Below are positions 53,201-63,808 of a stretch of 64,000 bases of DNA, in pieces; position 1 is the first letter of the stretch; every line of letters starts with the position of its first letter. This stretch comes from Gavia stellata (taxonomy: Eukaryota > Chordata > Aves > Gaviiformes > Gaviidae). The notes under the pieces were generated by a model. The model saw only the letters and a list, made by a program, of their open reading frames with translations. It did not search any database and had not been told where the DNA came from. The position numbers were made by a program, and so were the translations under genes. The stretch is from contig NW_026776913.1 in assembly GCF_030936135.1 (NCBI RefSeq), positions 806,001 through 870,000 of the forward strand, given 5' to 3'.

Positions 53201-53434
53201 AGCAAATGTTGCTCGGTCCCTCACAAAGACTTCGCAAATGTTGATGGGCTCTGGTCCTTTTGTGCGTCCAACAGCTAGCGCAAAAGGCTTTATTAGGCAT
53301 TCGGGAAGAAAAAATCCGCGCCAGCACGTGGCGCGAATTAGGGAGCAGGGAGGGGGTAAACATCTGTCTGCCGCAGCCCGGGCCCGGCTGTGCCGCCGCC
53401 GCCGCGCGTGCGCCCGTGCTGCGTGCGCCCGGCG

Positions 53435-53515
53435 CCCCTGCCCCCCCCGCCCTCCCTCCCTCCCTCCCTCCCTCCCCCCGGCCCCCCGCCCTCCCTCCCC
53501 CGAAAAAAAACCCTC
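53435..53515 (+). repeat. C/T-rich (CCCT)n tract
   Basis: GCCCTCCCTCCCTCCC-type simple repeat within a very GC-rich stretch (53370-53515) of the ERV mosaic. The minus strand is G-rich with many GGG runs, as in quadruplex-forming sequences. Confidence 0.88.
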
Positions 53516-53713
53516 AATTCAGAAGTTGCAGCATTCTCAACCCCCCCCAGTTTCTTCAGCACTCGAGAGAAGCATCACCTTAGTGCTTCTGAACACAAAC
53601 AGGCAGAAGTAATAGATAAAGTTAGTTATAAAGGGTTTACCGCTCAAAATTTTAGTTGACAAAATAGACTTATAGAAAGCAATTTGTATTAAGAGGTTTG
53701 AAAAGTAACTGAA

Positions 53714-54190
53714 GTGTTTTCTCCAGGAGAAATTAAGAACAAATCTATCAGGAGCTTATGTGAAACAAAGAATGAACCAGTTTGTCAAGTATTTATCCCA
53801 AACTTCAAGTTTTCCTACATATTTCAGACATCACAAATCTTGGTTTCTTCCAGCAACAGGTACGAAGGACAGGCTTGGCCTGTTTCAAGGATCCACACAT
53901 CCTCTAAGCTTAAGTTTAGACAGTTCCTGCTCGTGTATCATTACATGGATGATGTTTTAGTTGCTGGGAAAGATTTAGATGTTGAAAAAACATTGCAAGA
54001 TTTGACAGTTACGGTAGAAAGAAAAGGTTTAGAAATTGCACCTGAAAAGGTTCAAAAGGGTCCTCCATGGCATTATTTGGGTTGGATCATCACACAAAGT
54101 ACTGTGAGGCCACAGAAAATACAGCTGACCACGCAGATAACAACATTAACAGATGTGCAGAAATTATTGGGGGACATTCGGAGTAATGGC
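53714..54190 (+). mobile_element. ERV pol: reverse transcriptase part (fossil)
   Basis: Shows the retroviral catalytic wording YHYMDDVLVAG and, further on, 'GLEIAPEKVQ' and 'YLGWIIT', which identify the palm and thumb border of a retroviral reverse transcriptase. Partial and broken. Confidence 0.85.
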
Positions 54191-54204
54191 ATTTGTCTTC
54201 CCAA

Positions 54205-54463
54205 GTAACCGTTATGCGTGATGGAGCCCTGCTTTCCTGGAGATGGCTGAACACCTGCCTGCCGACGGGAAGTGGTGAATGAATTCCTTGTTTTGCTTTG
54301 CTTGCCTGCATGGCTTTTGCTTTACCTATTAAACTGTCTTTATCTCAGCCCACAAGTTTTCTCACTTTTACCCTTCCGATTCTCTCCCCCATCCCACTGG
54401 AGGGGGAGTGAACGAGCGGCTGTGTGGTGCTTAGTTGCCAGCTGGGCTTAAACCACAACAGTC
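54205..54463 (+). mobile_element. ERVL-like LTR 3' part inserted in pol (fossil)
   Basis: CTATTAAACTGTCTTTATC, CAGCCCACAAGTTTTCTCAC and the end GGGCTTAAACCACAACA are typical of an avian ERVL-type LTR end. It separates the RT part from the RNase H part of the older pol region. Only the 3' part of the LTR is seen. Confidence 0.7.
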
Positions 54464-54469
54464 CATCCA

Positions 54470-55682
54470 ATGGGTACCTTCCATTGTTGGCATTACCAAT
54501 GATGACCTGGAACCTTTAATGCCTCTGTTAGGGACTTCTGCATCTGCTGATGCATTGAGAACTTTATCGATGCAGCAACAGCAAGCTTTGCAAAAGATAA
54601 CCGAGAAATTAGTCAGCGGGGTGTCGCAACGATTTATTACATAACTACCTATACACTTACTTATTGTTAATTCCAGTAAACGTAGGAAGCATGTTTTAGG
54701 TCTCTTAATCCAGCAATCACCAAAAAGTGTTGTAATATTAGAATGGCTTTTCTTGTCGTATCAGCCTAAGACAACAGTGTGTACTAGAATAGAACTGCTT
54801 CCAAATATCATCATAAAGGGAAGGCGTCGCAGTATTGATTTAAGAGGGCAGGATCCAGAACGAATTTATATTCCTGTTAAGCAATCCTCTTCAGATTGGC
54901 TTTTGTCCTCTTCTGATATTTTACAACACGCTTTTGCAGAATATACTGGTCAGATTACTAATGCTTACCCAACCACAAGACTTTTACCGTTGTTACAGGA
55001 CCAAGCGTTTGAAGAATCTCCGCAATTATCAGAAACGCCTGTCCCAGGGCTTACTGTTTTTACCGATGCAGGAAAAAAGTCAAAACGAGCCGCTATTCCT
55101 TGGTGTGTTCAGGGACAATGGCATTCCCAATTGCTTACAGGTTATCCGCAAGATTCGTTGCAAACGTTGGAGCTGAAGGACGAGGTTTGGGCTTTTCAGA
55201 ATTGGGCAACTCAACCTCTTAACATTGTTTCTGATTCTTTGTATGTAGTGGGTACTGTTAAACGGATTGAGCGATCTATGTTACGTGAGGTGAAAAACCC
55301 AATATTATACCAGTTGTTGTTACAGATGTTGCATTTGCTAAATCAGCGAACCAATCCTTATTTTATTATGCATATTCGCAGCCATCAGTTTGACTCTGGT
55401 CTGGCCATTGGCAATAACAGAGCAGATGACTTAAATGCCGCCGCTTGGGAAAATCGCCAAACTCACCTGTTTGAGCAAGCCCGGAGTTCCCATGAATTTT
55501 TTCACCAATCGGCTAAAGTTTTAGCAAGACAATTTAATCTTTCTATTTCTGATGCCCGTGGCATTGTGCAATCATGTCCGGACTGCCAAATTACAGGTCT
55601 GGGATTGGGTTTAGGAGTCAATCCTCGTGGATTGCATGCTTTACAATTGTGGCAGATGGACGTCACTCATATTTTCTGGTAA
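54470..55682 (+). mobile_element. ERV pol: RNase H and integrase N-terminus (fossil)
   Basis: TVFTDAGKK and 'DSLYVV' are RNase H wording, and 'HIRSHQ', 'HEFFHQSAK' with 'CPDCQ' show the His-His-Cys-Cys zinc finger that opens integrase. 'QLWQMDVTHI' is the start of the catalytic core, after which the region stops. Betaretrovirus-like. Broken and incomplete. Confidence 0.85.
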
Positions 55683-55734
55683 GAAATGGACATCCTGTGA
55701 ACACTCCAAGCACTGAAAATCTGTACTTAACTTG

Positions 55735-56066
55735 TATGTAGGCCTCTGGACCCAGAGGTTATGAGCGGACAATGATATGGGCTGAAAGGTTACTTTCGGG
55801 CAACATGAATTCTCTGTGAGAAAAGGGAGGAAATCATGATAAAGACAGAGCTTCAGCCAGGATTTAGGCGGGAGCCACGTTCCCATGGACAGCTAGCTTT
55901 AACCAATGATAGAATGCTTAGAGTCGCGTGCTTGCTTGCTGAAAACCAATCATAATGCCGACGGCGCATGTAATGCGATAACAGAATGTATATTAACTGC
56001 GCTATCCGCGCAATAAAGTTGGCATCAACCTGATCATATAGGTCGTCATGTTGTTGTCCGTGACTT
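55735..56066 (+). mobile_element. LTR 3 (fossil), different family from LTR 1 and LTR 2
   Basis: Promoter-like wording (two CCAAT boxes near 55898 and 55947, TGTATATTAACTG near 55987) and a poly(A) signal (CAATAAAG near 56012) mark an LTR. Its right end runs into a CR1 with ambiguous bases around 56060-56077, and its left end is uncertain. Confidence 0.55.
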
Positions 56067-57140
56067 CTGTGTCAACACCAATGCACGCAGCATGGGCAGC
56101 AAACAGGAGGAGCTGGAAGCCATTGTGCAGCTGGACAGCTATGACGTAGTCGCCATCACAGAAACATGGTGGAACGACTCACATGACTGGAGTGCTGCGA
56201 TGGAGGGCTATAAACTCTTCAGGAGGGATAGGCAAGGAAGGAGAGGCGGTGGGGTGGCTCTGTACGTCAAGGAGTGCTTTGATTGTATAGAGCTCGATGA
56301 TTGTGATGACAGGGTTGAATGCTTCTGGGTAAGGATGAGGGCGAAGGCAGATATCCTGCTGGGGTCTGTTATAGACCACCCAACCAGGGCGAAGAAGCCG
56401 ATGAAACGTTCTACAAGCGACTGGAGAAGTCTCACAGTCACAAGCCCTTGTTCTTGTGGGGGACTTCAACTTACCAGATGTCTGCTGGAAATACAACACA
56501 GCAGAGAGGAAACAGTCCTGGAGGTTTCTGGAGTGTGTGGAAGATAACTTCCTGATACAGCTGGTAAGGGAGCCTACCAGGGGAAGTGCCCTGCTTGACC
56601 TGCTGTTACAAACAGAGAGGGTCTGGTGGGAGAAGTGAAGGTCGGAGGCCGTCTTGGGCTTAGCGACCATGAAATGATAGAATTCTCAATTCTTGGCCAA
56701 GTGAGGACGGGGTTCAGCAATACCACTACGATGGACTTGCGGAGGGCAGACTTTGGCCTGTTCAGGACACTGGTTGAGAGGGTCCCTTGGGAGACGGTCC
56801 TGAAGGGCAAAGGGGCCCAGGAAGGCTGGACATTCTTCAAGAAGGAAATCTTGAAGGCGCAGGAGCAGGCAGTCCCCATGTGCCATAAGAAGAGCCAGAA
56901 GGGAAGACGACCGGCCTGGCTGAACAAGGAGCTTTCTGGAAAAAGTTCTTTACTGAGAAAGTGGTGAAGCGTTGGAACAGGCTGCCTAGGGAAATGGTGG
57001 AGTCACCATCACTGGAGGTGTTCAAAAAACAAGTAGACGTGGCACTGCGGGACATGGTTTACTGGGTGTGGTGGTTTTGGGTTCATGGTTGGACTTGATG
57101 ATCTTACAGGTCTTTTCCAACCTTAATGATTCTGTGATTC
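56067..57140 (+). mobile_element. CR1 LINE with endonuclease and tail but no RT
   Basis: It starts at TGTGTCAACACCAATGCACG (start of ORF2), reads MGSKQEELEAIVQLDSYDVV and AITETWWNDSHDWSAAMEG (56092-56205), GGGVALYVKECF, then linker text to 'WLNKEL' at about 56930. There it jumps directly to the 3' end ([20 protein letters not shown], about 56950-57010) and the tail GACTTGATGATCTTACAGGT. An internal deletion has thus removed the whole RT core; two frameshifts are also visible in the endonuclease part. Confidence 0.9.
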
Positions 57141-57209
57141 TTCAAGAAGGACAAGCTGCTGCTGAGAATGTCCCTGGGGGAGGAAAGCCTGTGATCCAGC
57201 CACACTGTG

Positions 57210-57565
57210 GACATCATGCTGGGGGCTGACCAGCTAGATAGCGTCCACGCCAAGAAGGACTGGGGGTCCCGAGGACAAGCTGCTGAGCATGAGCCAGCAA
57301 TGCACCCCTGCAGCAAAGGCCAACAGCCTCCTGGGCTGCATTAGGGAGAACATTGCTGGCAGATGGAGGGAGGTGGTCTTTCCCCTCTCCTCTGCACTGG
57401 TGAAACCACAAATGGTTTAAGGGACTACAGCATCTTCCACAGGAGGAAAGGCTGAGAGATCTAGGACTGTTCAGTCTGGAGAAGAACAGGCTCAGAGGGG
57501 CCTTATTGGAGCACATAAATTCCTGATGGGAGGGAATGAAGACAAGGGAGCCAAACTGCCTTATT
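57210..57565 (+). mobile_element. Degraded CR1 fragment
   Basis: 'GACAAGCTGCTGAGCATGAG', 'CTGGGCTGCATTAGGGAGAA' and 'CTAGGACTGTTCAGTCTGGA' are CR1 ORF2 C-terminal wording with gaps; no tail is seen. Confidence 0.65.
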
Positions 57566-57569
57566 GAGA

Positions 57570-58245
57570 GCAGCCCTGCGAGAAGGACTTGGGGCTACTG
57601 GGGGATGAAAAGCCGGACATGAGCCGGCAATGTGCGCTCACAGCCCAGAAGGCCAACCATATCCTGGGCTGCATCAAAAGAAGTGAGGCCAGCAGGTCGA
57701 GGGAGGTGATTCTGCCCCTCTACTCTGCGCTGGTGAGACCCCACCTGGAGTCCTGCATCCAGCTCTGGAGCCCTCAGCACAGGAAAGACACAGACCTGTT
57801 GGAGCGGTTCTAGAGGAGGCCACAAAAATGATCAGAGGGATAGAACACCTCTCCTATGGAGGAAGGCTGTTTAGCCTGGAGAAGAGAAGGCTCCGGCGAG
57901 ACCTTATCGCAGCCTTTCAACGCTTAAAGAGGACTTATAAGAAAGATGGGGACAAAGCTTTTAGCAGGGCCTGTTGCGATAGGACAAGGGCTAATGGTTT
58001 TAAACTAAGAGAGGATAGAATTAGACCAGCTATAAGGAAGAAATCTTTTATGACGAGGATGGTGAAACAGGTTGCTCAGAGAGGTGGTAGATGCCCCATC
58101 CCTGGAAACATTCCAGGTCAGGTTGGATGGGGCTCTGAGCAACCTGATCTAGTGGAAGACGTCCCTGCTCATTGCAGGGGGGTTGGACTAGATGACCTCT
58201 AAAGGTCCCTCCAACCCAAACTATTCTATGATTCTGGGATTCTAT
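57570..58245 (+). mobile_element. CR1 LINE, 5'-truncated
   Basis: Open wording [20 protein letters not shown], '[20 protein letters not shown]', '[20 protein letters not shown]' (57589-57785), then after frame breaks [20 protein letters not shown] and the tail GGTTGGACTAGATGACCTCT ending near 58245. Confidence 0.9.
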
Positions 58246-58261
58246 GAAACTCTCCTCGGTA

Positions 58262-58530
58262 TTTCCCAATGAACAAGACAAGGGGTGGTGGACACAGATT
58301 AAAACCACATAAAATTCCATCTGAATGCAAGAAAACACATTTTGATTGGGAGGGTGGTCAAACACTGGAACAGGTTGCCCAGAGAGATGGTGCAATCTCC
58401 ATCCTTGGAGACTTTCCAAACCCACCTAGACAAGGTCCTGAGCAACCTGCTCCAGCTGACCCTGCCTCAACTGGGGGTTGAACTAGATGATCTCCAGAGG
58501 CCCCTCCCAACCTCAACTATGCCGTGAGGA
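58262..58530 (+). mobile_element. CR1 3'-end fragment
   Basis: 'GGTGGTCAAACACTGGAACA' to 'CTAGATGATCTCCAGAGGCC' is a short CR1 3' end, set in tandem after the previous copy. Confidence 0.85.
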
Positions 58531-58649
58531 TGAAGGAAAAAAGTAAGACAGAAAGAATTGAACAGCACATAGCCTTGACCAGAACTACAGTGGGATCCTG
58601 TGGAGAGGATGCATGCTGGAGCAGAGGAGAAGTGTGAGGAAGAAGGAGT

Positions 58650-59033
58650 GGCCGAGATGAACTGTTATGTACGGATTGACCCTTCCCATTTCCCACCCGC
58701 CCTGCGCCTCTCAGGGTTGGGGTGGGTAGAAGAATTGGGAATGAAGGAGTAATGTGAACCTGGGAAAAAGGAGCGGGGTGGGGAAATGTTCTTTAATATT
58801 TCTGTTAGATCTTCTCACTATCCAAATCTCTTTTAATTGACAATAAATTAAATTTCTCTTCCCCAAGCCAGCTCTTCTTTGCCAGTGACAGGAATTAGTA
58901 AGCGATCTCCCTGTCTTCACTTTGACCCTTGAGCTAGTCCATCTTATTTTCTCCCTTGGCCCTATTGAGTAGGGGGAGGGACTGAGCAGCTGGGTTGGTG
59001 TCTGGCTGCTGGTCAAAGTCAACCCACCACAGG
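58650..59033 (+). mobile_element. Solo LTR, ERVL-like (fossil)
   Basis: Contains CAATAAATTAAATTTCTCTT (poly(A) signal, about 58840), 'GTGACAGGAATTAGTAAGCG', and ends GTCAACCCACCACA at 59033, as a common bird ERVL-type LTR does. The left end is uncertain. No internal viral sequence accompanies it. CR1 sequence lies directly to the right. Confidence 0.7.
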
Positions 59034-59295
59034 ACCGCGTCTGCACTACTGTGTTTAGTATGGGGCTCCCCAGCACAAGAAGGACCCTGACAGGCTGGAG
59101 CGAGTCCTGCAGAGGCCAGAAGGATGGTTGAGGCCTGGAGCACGCGATGGAGAAGGAGAGGCTGAGAGAGAGGTTTTTGAGAAATCCCTCAGAGCCAAAC
59201 AGGGGAGCAAGGACACAGGCCAGTTGGTGGGTGATCAGTCGATGGAGATTTTCAATATTTGTCGAGACAAGGCCATGAGCACCTGATGTAGCTGG
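59034..59295 (+). mobile_element. CR1 3' fragment, degraded
   Basis: 'CACTACTGTGTTTAGTATGG' and 'CTGGAGCGAGTCCTGCAGAG' correspond to the CR1 text around 'EYCVQFWAP...LERVQRR'. It fades out near 59295 without a clear tail. Confidence 0.7.
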
Positions 59296-60152
59296 AGCTG
59301 TCTGAGAATGGGCTGGGCTGAGAGTCCAGCTGTGGCAAGAGCTGTGGGACTCAGTGTGTAGTAAATGTCAGTGGGAACCTGGTTTCCTTTCTGTTAATAA
59401 TGGCAGTGGAGTTGGGTATCACCGAGCCTCGGAGGAGGACAGAGGTGACCACACAGCAAAGGTTCCTCCTCAGGGCTCTGCTGTATGGGCAGAGACGGAA
59501 ATGGTGGGAGTGTGGGACTGGTTTGGGACAATTTTCCAGTGGAACTGCAGAGTCCTTGTTTGTGGGTAGCTCGACCTAGTGCTTTGCTTTTGGGGCACGT
59601 TCCCTTTGAGGGAGTTACACCTTCTGAGTCTCCAGTCATTCCAACCCCAGGGCACAGTGTGAGTCCCCATGTTCTCCTGACACCTCTGATATATGCCAGG
59701 AGTACTGTCATATATGTAGCAAGCTGAGGAGATAATGGGGAGCTCATGGACCATCTGCACCACCACTGGCCATCAAGAAGAGAGCTTTTAAAACCAGAAC
59801 TTTTTTTTTTTTTCCAATGGAACCCAACCTTACCATGAGCTTAACCCCAAAAACACTGAGAACAAAAGGAGAACAGAAACTTTTAAAGAGAAACTCTATG
59901 GATATTCTCTTGGAAGCAACTCCACCAGCCTTCAGGCACTGCACCTGGGAGATCCCCTTTTACCGAAAAGCTGCCATTGGACAGGCCACCGCTGATACAG
60001 TGTTGTGCAAGGGTGACCCATGACACCACCAACACTCAACACAAGGAGTATAAACCAAGAAAATTTTTCATGAGTAGAATTATCACAAGAGGAAAAAGCC
60101 GACTTGTGGCCTAAGAAAATCTCTGGGAAATGTGGAGAGGAGGGGAGGCAGG
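59296..60152. other. Unassigned 3' flank of OR-E
   Basis: No gene recognised. A T-run at 59796-59809 is followed by A-rich text. No AATAAA was found on the OR-E strand within ~400 bases of its stop. Confidence 0.4.
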
Positions 60153-61088
60153 TTATTTTCTGTGAAACAGCATCCATGGGGTCAGGTTCCATAAGGCATT
60201 CTTGAGCTCCTGGTTCCTCATGCTGTAGATGAGGGGGTTCACTGCTGGAGGCACCACCGAGTACAGAACTGCCACCACCGGGTCCAGGGATGGGGAGGAG
60301 ATGGAGGGGGGCTTCAGGTAGGAAAACACTGCAGTGATGAGAAATAGGGAAACCACAGCCAGGTGAGGGAGGCACGTGGAAAAGGCTTTGTGCCGTCCCT
60401 GCTCAGAGGGGATCCTCAGAACGGCCCTCAAGATCTGCACATAGGACAGCACAATGAAAACAAAAACCCCAAGGACTAAACAGGCAGTAACCACAAGAAG
60501 CCCAATTTCCGTGAGGTAGGCTTCTGAGCAGGAGAGCTTGATGATCTGTGGAATTTCACAGAAGAACTGGTCCACGGCATTGCCTTTGCAGAGAGGTAGT
60601 GAAAATGTATTGGCTGTGTGAAGAAGGGAATTGAGAAACCCACTGCCCCAGGCAGCTGCTGCCATGTGGACACAAGCTCTGCTGCCCAGGAGGGTCCCGT
60701 AGTGCAGGGGTTTGCAGATGGCAATGTAGCGGTCATAGGACATGACAGTGAGAAGATACAGTTCTGCTGACATGAAAAAGACAAACAGAAAGACTTGGGC
60801 AGCACATCCTGCAAAGGAGATGACCCTGGTGTCCCAGAGGGAATTGGCCATGGCTTTGGGGACAGTGGTGGAGAGGGAGCCCAGGTCAAGGAGGGAGAGG
60901 TTGAGGAGGAAGAAGTACATGGGGGTGTGGAGGTGGTGGTCGCAGACTATGGCGGTGATGATGAGGCCATTGCCCAGGAGTGCAGCCAGGTAGATGCCCA
61001 GGAAGAGGAAGAAGTGCAAGAGCTGCAGCTCCCTTGTATCTGCGAATGCCAGGAGGATGAACTCAGTGATGGAGCTTCTGTTGGACAT
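60153..61088 (-). CDS. Olfactory receptor OR-E, OR14-like, 311 aa, intact
   Basis: A seven-transmembrane odorant receptor. The start ATGTCCAACAGA follows the acceptor TTTGGACAG (AG at 61113-61112, minus strand) by 23 bases. Marks: Asn3-Arg-Ser glycosylation site, GN 39-40, HTPMYFFLLNLS 54-65, Cys95, MSYDRYIAICKPLHY 116-130, cysteines 167, 177, 187, SY 215-216, KAFSTCLPHL 234-243, NPLIYSMRN 284-292. TM5 (LLVVTACLVLGVFVFIVLSY) differs from that of OR-A, B and D (FIV-VSVSFAFGCFVFIVLSY), as expected for a distinct odorant range. The usual OR14-type C-terminus (LTPWMLFHRK) is kept. No stop or frameshift is seen. Confidence 0.93.
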   Translation of the reverse strand: MSNRSSITEFILLAFADTRELQLLHFFLFLGIYLAALLGNGLIITAIVCDHHLHTPMYFFLLNLSLLDLGSLSTTVPKAMANSLWDTRVISFAGCAAQVFLFVFFMSAELYLLTVMSYDRYIAICKPLHYGTLLGSRACVHMAAAAWGSGFLNSLLHTANTFSLPLCKGNAVDQFFCEIPQIIKLSCSEAYLTEIGLLVVTACLVLGVFVFIVLSYVQILRAVLRIPSEQGRHKAFSTCLPHLAVVSLFLITAVFSYLKPPSISSPSLDPVVAVLYSVVPPAVNPLIYSMRNQELKNALWNLTPWMLFHRK

Positions 61089-62468
61089 TTACTGTTTCTT
61101 GGTCTGGGGTTCTGTCCAAAGAAGGAAAAGACAGGAAAAAAGTTAGGACAGATTTCTCTGAGAAAAGCTTCTCCATTTTTCACAGAAATCCCCCCGCAGT
61201 TGGAATGCATTTCCTTTCTCTAGTTTGTGCTGGCTGAGCGTGCTGTGAGGAGCAGGAGCTCTGCCCTTCTGCTGCTGAGGAGTCAGCTTTGCTCTGCTGC
61301 AGTGGGTACATGGGAGCTGGTTTGTGACAGCTCCGATGATCACAGTGGATGTCAGATATAATCCACCTTTCATGGAAAAGTGGAATATCTGCACTCATGA
61401 CTGAGAGGAACGTGCCCTGAGGAAGAGGGGCTTAGCATGTCTTTTTGACAATATTGTCTGTGGTTTTTTTTTTACACCATCACATCTGGCGGGTGTTTTT
61501 TTTAGGGGTAGAAATCCTCTTTTTTATGACTGAAAATGTGAAGAGTCTTGAGATGGGACAGGCAAAAGGTCTCAGCTCTTTGTAACTTAATGCAGAGTCA
61601 GGAGAGCTGCAGTGTCTATCAGTTCTTTTCCCATCCACCCTGTCCTTTCGCTTGTGCTGCCTTGAAGATGACTTCACACACAAATTACTCTTTTAAAAAA
61701 ACCCTAAAACATGGACTCTGATGAGACCAGAGGAGCTCTGTTTCAAAGGACAGCTCTGAAAACGCTTCTCTAGCCCAGCCCAGAGGTGGAGGTGTGATGG
61801 AGAGGGCAGGATACAACCCCTCACAGAGAGGGGCAACTGACTCTGTGTGTGCAGTGAGCAAAAGAACTGCTCAGAGAAGTGCTAACAAGAACTGGGCTGT
61901 TTGTGCCTTCTCCAGAAGAGAGAAATAAATTGCCATCACCCACTGCCCACCCAAGAACCACTCGGAGAAATGTCAAAGCACAGACTCCTGCCCTTGCAGG
62001 TAAACGCTGCCTTTACGTCCCTCTTCAGAACAACCCTCTGCAAATATCCTGAGAGTGATCTGGAGCTGTGAGCAGCCCTGACCCACACAGCACCCTCTCA
62101 ACAGCAGAAGGACCCTGCCCTTGCACTGGTCTCTCCTTCCACCCCCAGCTTCTCCCCACAGCGCCGTGGGGAGCTCTCTGGGCAGGCTGAGTGCTGACCC
62201 TGGCAGGCGGCAGAGTCCCTGCCCCAGCACCCAGCCCCGGGGGTGCAGGGACCCTGCTCGGAAGGACAGCCCTGGGCACCCCTGGCTGCACACCCACCTT
62301 CACACCCTGCAGCCGTCCCTGGCAGAAGGCAGCCCTCATGCCCTGTCCCTCTGATGGTGCAGCAGGGAAGCCCTGCTCTGGGGCACCTCCTCCTCCTCTA
62401 TACAGGAGTGACATTCCTGGTTACCATGCCAGCTTTACGAGAGCCCTCCATGAACTGTAGCTGCATTG
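61089..62468 (-). repeat. OR upstream block of OR-E (intron part)
   Basis: Minus-strand copy of the leader block. 61089-61400 matches the part before the other ORs, 61400-61960 is more diverged, and 62030-62468 is very close to the OR-A type (including TGGTACCCAGGAATG-like text). It is cut at 62468 by a CR1 and resumes at 63809. Confidence 0.85.
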
Positions 62469-63808
62469 ATCTCCTTCTATGACCAGGTGACCCGCCTAGT
62501 GGATGAGGGAAAGGCTGTTGATGTTGTCTACCTGGACTTCAGCAAAGCCTTTGACACTGTTCCCCACAGTATTCTCCTAGAGAAGCTGGCGGCCCGTGGT
62601 TTAGACAGGTACACTCTTCGCTGGGTAAAAAACTGGCTGGATGGCCGAGCCCAGAGGGTTGTGGTGAATGGGGTGAAATCCAGCTGGCGGCCGGTCACAA
62701 GCGGAGTCCCCCAGGGCTCGGTTTTGGGACCGGTCTTGTTTAATGTCTTCATTGATGATCTGGATGAGGGGATAGAGTGCTCCCTCAGCAAGTTTGCAGA
62801 CGACACCAAGTTGGGAGGGAGTGTTGATCTGCTTGAGGGTAGGAAGGCTCTGCAGAGGGATCTGGACAGGCTGGATCGATGGGCTGAGGCCAACCGGATG
62901 AAGTTCAATAAGGCCAAGTGCCGGGTTCTACACTTCGGCCACAACAACCCCAGGCAACGCTACAGGCTTGGGGATGAGTGGCTGGAAAGTTCCCCCGCAG
63001 AAAAGGACCTGGGGGTGTTGATCGACAGCCGGCTGAATATGAGCCAGCAGTGTGCCCAGGTGGCCAAGAAGGCCAACGGCATCCTGGCTTGTATCAGAAA
63101 TGGTGTGGCCAGCAGGAGCAGGGAGGTGATCATGCCTCTGTACTCGGCTCTGGTGAGGCCGCACCTCGAATACTGTGTTCAGTTTTGGGCCCCTCACTAC
63201 AAGAAGGACATTGAGGTGCTGGAGCGTGTCCAGAGAAGGGCGACGAAGCTGGTGAGGGGTCTGGAACACAAGTCTTATGAGGAGCGGCTGAGGGAGCTGG
63301 GTTGTTTAGCCTGGAGAAGAGGAGGCTGAGGGGAGACCTTATCGCTCTCTACAACTACCTGAAAGGGGGTTGCAGAGAGGTGGGTGTTGGTCTCTTCTCC
63401 CAAGTGACTAGTGACAGGACTAGAGGAAATGGCCTCAAGTTGCGACAGGGGAGGTGCAGGCTAGACATTAGGAAAAAGTTCTTCACTGAGAGAGTGGTGA
63501 AACACTGGAATAGGCTGCCCAGGGAGGTGGTAGAGTCACCCTCCCTGGAGGTATTCAAGGAGCGTGTGGAAGTGGCATTGTGGGATGTAGCTTGATGGAC
63601 ATGGTGCTGTGTGGTGTTGGGTGGGTTGTGGCTTGTTATTGTTGTTGTGTGGCGTGGGGTTTGTGGTGGTTTTTTTTTGTTTTTTTTTTTTTTGTTTGTT
63701 TGTTTTTTTGTTTTGGTTTTTTTTTTTTGTTTTTTTCCCCCAGGTTGGACTCGATGATCTTACAGGTCTTTTCCAACCGTACTGATTCTGTGATTCTGTG
63801 ATTCTGTG
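62469..63808 (+). mobile_element. Young CR1 LINE inserted in the OR-E leader intron
   Basis: A 1340-bp 5'-truncated CR1. ORF2 is open for 287 codons (62466-63329) through the RT core: [66 protein letters not shown] and [19 protein letters not shown]. One frameshift near 63300-63310 moves the last part ([20 protein letters not shown] to [17 protein letters not shown]) to another frame, open to 63595. A T-rich expansion (63670-63740) lies in the 3' UTR, and the element ends with four ATTCTGTG-type units. ATTG occurs on both sides (62465-62468, 63809-63812). Its low damage makes it one of the youngest repeats here. Its strand is opposite to OR-E. Confidence 0.95.
63670..63740 (+). repeat. T-rich low-complexity tract in CR1 3' UTR
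   Basis: Runs of 9-15 T separated by single G or GG, preceded by a GTTGTT/GTGGTT-rich stretch. It appears to be an expansion inside the young CR1. Confidence 0.9.

Larger units (their letters stand above)
51165..56066 (+). mobile_element. Endogenous retrovirus fossil mosaic (ERVK-like, with ERVL-like LTR piece)
   Basis: A broken, composite element: LTR 1 (51165-51476), leader and gag start, LTR 2 (about 51835-52058), gag-like region, pol pieces (about 53714-54190 and 54753-55682), an unrelated LTR fragment inserted in pol (54205-54463) and LTR 3 (about 55735-56066). The three LTRs do not resemble one another, so no complete provirus with matching ends is present and no age can be taken from an LTR pair. 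Protease, env and most of gag were not found. Many breaks (more than five) are present. Class II (betaretrovirus-like) by its RT and integrase wording. Confidence 0.8.
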
